This document shows, piece by piece, positions 6,366-7,965 of a stretch of 7,965 nt of DNA. Source of the stretch: JAMCXS01 sp964459065 (GTDB lineage: Bacteria; Acidobacteriota; Terriglobia; UBA7540); the NCBI GenBank assembly GCA_964459065.1, contig CAYWMN010000174.1:1-7965 (forward strand), written 5' to 3'. The position numbers and the translations under genes are program-made. The notes under the pieces were generated by a model that was given only the letters and a program-made list of their open reading frames with translations, did no database searches and had not been told where the DNA came from. The first letter of the stretch is position 1; each line of letters starts with the position of its first letter.

Positions 6366-6606
6366 TTTTAAAGTATAACCACCTGAGGACAACCGAAAAA
6401 GGATTCTTCCCTCGCGATTCGGCCAAAAGTCCCGGCTTTGGCCCGTTAAACCGGCCAATACCGGGTGCTCCGGTCATTCAGTTCAGCCACCGCGCCAGAA
6501 CCGTTGCACCCGGATTCAGATGCCGTTGAAAGCCTCTCTGCGCATACTCTGAATTTGATGCTGGTTGGAGCAAGGATGATGCGAGTCAGCCTCTGAAAAA
6601 GCTTCG

Positions 6607-7083
6607 CTACAGAGTCAGAAGATAATCAGAGGCGCTAAGGTCTCTAAACTGTGAAGAATTGACCCGACGCCCGACGACGTTGCCGAAATATTGCAGGATG
6701 GTGGTCAGCCGGAGGATAGGTGATTTCTCGTCCAATCTCAGTAAGTGCTTGACTTGCAACCAAAGGTAGTTGGCCCGGAAGTAAAAAATCAGCAGCCGGT
6801 CCTGAGGCGTGTAGCGATGAGCCGAGTTCGCAGCGTTCTTCAGCAAGTAAGTCAAGGCCAGATAGTCACACTTCAACATCATGCTGAAACGGGCGTAATC
6901 AACAGGACCATCAAAATCCTCGATCGCCTTTCGAACAAAAGGGAATTCCAGCCGGTTGGCATTCACAATCGCCAAAAAATAGTCCCGGTCAAATTCCTGG
7001 GCAAGAATCCGCTGGCAGATCGTCTGAAAATAGAAAAAGAACAAGGCCGTTGAGAGAACCAATATGAACACTGCAATAAACAT
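6607..7083 (-). CDS. Hypothetical single-pass membrane-anchored protein
   Basis: This 158-residue protein has one N-terminal hydrophobic segment (about 2-23) followed by a soluble, helix-rich region of about 135 residues with many Arg, Tyr and Phe. Notable stretches are FDGPVDYARFSMMLKCDYLAL (57-77 in part), YTPQDRLLIFYFRANYLWLQ (91-110) and FGNVVGRRVNSSQFRDL (133-149). I do not recognise a family. With no cleavage motif after the hydrophobic segment it is probably an inner-membrane anchor. The start is supported by AGAGGA five bases upstream. It begins 12 bases after the stop of the seven-helix protein gene, so the two are almost certainly one operon and may act together. Confidence 0.75.
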   Translation of the reverse strand: MFIAVFILVLSTALFFFYFQTICQRILAQEFDRDYFLAIVNANRLEFPFVRKAIEDFDGPVDYARFSMMLKCDYLALTYLLKNAANSAHRYTPQDRLLIFYFRANYLWLQVKHLLRLDEKSPILRLTTILQYFGNVVGRRVNSSQFRDLSASDYLLTL

Positions 7084-7095
7084 GGTAATCCTCTG

Positions 7096-7833
7096 TTAAG
7101 GTTGCAAGATCGCCCTTTCCATAACCATCTTCTCGGATTGTTTCTTCCCGGACGCGATTGCCAAGCGGGGAACCCGCGCAACGGCGTAAAACCAGGTGAG
7201 AGTCATCCCTGCGTCACACAAGGGCACAAGGAAAACTGTCAGCGTACTCGCAAACTGATCCCCTCCCGTTAAATAGTAATACGCCAGGCAGGCCGCCGGC
7301 CCCGCAAACTGGATACCAAGCCCGCAGCTCAGCATTCCCAGCCGGTCGTCCGCAACTGCCATCTTCACAACCAGCAGGTACAACAGCGTGTTAAGAACCA
7401 GGCACGCGAAGTAAAGATTCTGCTGGAACTCGATGATGAAAACCGTAAAGATGCCGCCCGTATGATGAGAAAAGGAAACCGCAGAAATTACCAGGACGAG
7501 AAACAGCACAACGACCAGCAGCAAACGAACGTGCCGCCACATCGTTTCGTTCCCCGAGCAGGCCCGCCGGAAAAAGGCGCTCACCACCACGAAAGCCGCT
7601 AATACCAGCAGCAGGTCCGTCGTCCAATAGCAGTAACCATACTGGGGCGAGGCTAACCCATATTCATGCAGGGTGTAGTAGCGCGCACCGTTTAACCCTA
7701 ACGATGCGACAAGATAGAACACCACCTCCCAGAGACGCCTGGCATACCCCTTGCGGAGAAGGTACACCAATAGGCAGGCCTCCAACACATAACCTATGTA
7801 ACCGAGCGAACTGAGAAGAACTCTTTCGCCCAT
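7096..7833 (-). CDS. Hypothetical seven-helix membrane protein
   Basis: This 245-residue protein has seven predicted membrane helices (about 10-27, 35-52, 68-88, 103-121, 137-158, 165-188 and 198-219) and a basic cytoplasmic-looking tail of about 25 residues. Conserved-looking polar features within or beside helices include the YCYWTTDLLL start of helix 3, SFSHHTGG between helices 4 and 5, and EFQQNLYF entering helix 5. It resembles uncharacterised seven-helix proteins I associate with Acidobacteriota; no enzyme or transporter motif is visible. The frame could begin at a TTG at 7839, but the ATG at 7833 is preferred. Its only Shine-Dalgarno-like bases (TAGG) lie inside a 14-bp inverted repeat that ends at the start codon. 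It is followed 12 bases later by the single-anchor protein gene. Confidence 0.75.
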   Translation of the reverse strand: MGERVLLSSLGYIGYVLEACLLVYLLRKGYARRLWEVVFYLVASLGLNGARYYTLHEYGLASPQYGYCYWTTDLLLVLAAFVVVSAFFRRACSGNETMWRHVRLLLVVVLFLVLVISAVSFSHHTGGIFTVFIIEFQQNLYFACLVLNTLLYLLVVKMAVADDRLGMLSCGLGIQFAGPAACLAYYYLTGGDQFASTLTVFLVPLCDAGMTLTWFYAVARVPRLAIASGKKQSEKMVMERAILQP

Positions 7834-7883
7834 AAGCAACCTAGAAGTTTAACCCTTTTGCGGCAGCCGCTTCCAGGTTGCTT
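7834..7883 (-). promoter_or_regulatory. Inverted repeat masking the start region of the seven-helix protein gene
   Basis: In the minus-strand transcript AAGCAACCTGGAAG (7883-7870) can pair with CTTCTAGGTTGCTT (7847-7834) over 14 base pairs with one G-U, around a 22-base loop. The 3' arm ends at the base before the ATG at 7833 and contains the only Shine-Dalgarno-like bases. There is no T-tract, so a translation-controlling hairpin is more likely than a terminator; a protein-binding operator is an alternative. Confidence 0.6.
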
Positions 7884-7900
7884 CAGCAAATGAGAACAAC

Positions 7901-7965
7901 CTACTTCACGTGCGGCGGAAGCGGCACGGGCGCCGGACCAATCGCTGCAACATGCGGCGGAAGCG
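7901..7965 (-). CDS. C-terminal end of an unknown Pro-rich protein (5' part outside window)
   Basis: From the right edge one minus-strand frame reads LPPHVAAIGPAPVP, then LPPHVK, and stops at TAG (7903-7901). Only 20 residues are visible, so no family can be named. The exact LPPHV repeat spaced 14 residues apart, in frame, argues that this is real coding sequence. If so, it is the gene upstream of the two membrane-protein genes, 67 bases before the seven-helix protein. The stretch is short and the call remains tentative. Confidence 0.4.
   Translation of the reverse strand, partial: LPPHVAAIGPAPVPLPPHVK
7911..7965. repeat. 13-bp direct repeat with 42-base period
   Basis: TGCGGCGGAAGCG occurs at 7911-7923 and again at 7953-7965. 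The 42-base period equals 14 codons and matches the LPPHV peptide repeat on the minus strand. The array may continue beyond the window edge. Confidence 0.75.

Noticed and set aside
6366..6458. In-frame 31-residue N-terminal extension of pyruvate kinase.
   Set aside because: The extension does not resemble the family, and the ATG at 6365 gives the normal length and N-terminus.
6366..6606. Gap between the pyruvate kinase gene and the single-anchor protein gene, checked for a small gene, terminator or promoter.
   Set aside because: No convincing small gene or T-tailed hairpin was found. A TATACT close to the pyruvate kinase start lacks a properly spaced -35 element.

Overview
The window looks like a chromosomal segment of a moderately GC-rich Gram-negative bacterium, most likely an Acidobacteriota member. 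The main clue is a TonB-dependent receptor with an N-terminal carboxypeptidase-regulatory-like domain in front of the plug, an architecture very common in that phylum. A DUF6580-type membrane protein and lineage-specific multi-pass membrane proteins point the same way. This assignment is inference from protein style, not from a marker gene.

Plus strand, left part: the window opens inside the last third of an OPT-family oligopeptide/metal-chelate transporter (1-552), followed by a complete rhomboid intramembrane serine protease (622-1368). The centrepiece comes next. A probable promoter (1395-1424) leads into a full cobalamin riboswitch (1456-1632) with a perfect P1 closing helix and a B12 box. 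An intrinsic terminator follows (1685-1730) and forms a transcription-attenuation platform. Behind it lie a BtuB-like TonB-dependent receptor (1798-4020) and, 15 bases later, a small DUF6580 membrane protein (4036-4551). This reads as a B12-repressed corrinoid-uptake operon in which the receptor crosses the outer membrane and the DUF6580 protein is a candidate inner-membrane partner.

Middle: the 353-base gap between the uptake operon and the convergent pyruvate kinase gene is not empty. On the minus strand it holds a decayed piece of a BtuF-like cobalamin-binding protein, recognisable by a W-x-E ... MPCGY motif. The locus therefore seems once to have carried a periplasmic B12-binding gene as well.

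Minus strand, right part: a complete pyruvate kinase (4905-6365) carries the Leu-Gln-...-Lys signature of potassium-independent enzymes. Upstream of it, in the same direction, is a two-gene membrane operon of unknown function: a seven-helix protein (7096-7833) and a single-anchor protein (6607-7083). It is preceded by a 14-bp inverted repeat that would fold over the ribosome-binding region of the first gene. At the right edge is the probable C-terminus of another minus-strand gene with a Pro-rich 14-residue repeat. No rRNA, tRNA, CRISPR array, insertion sequence or phage element was seen.
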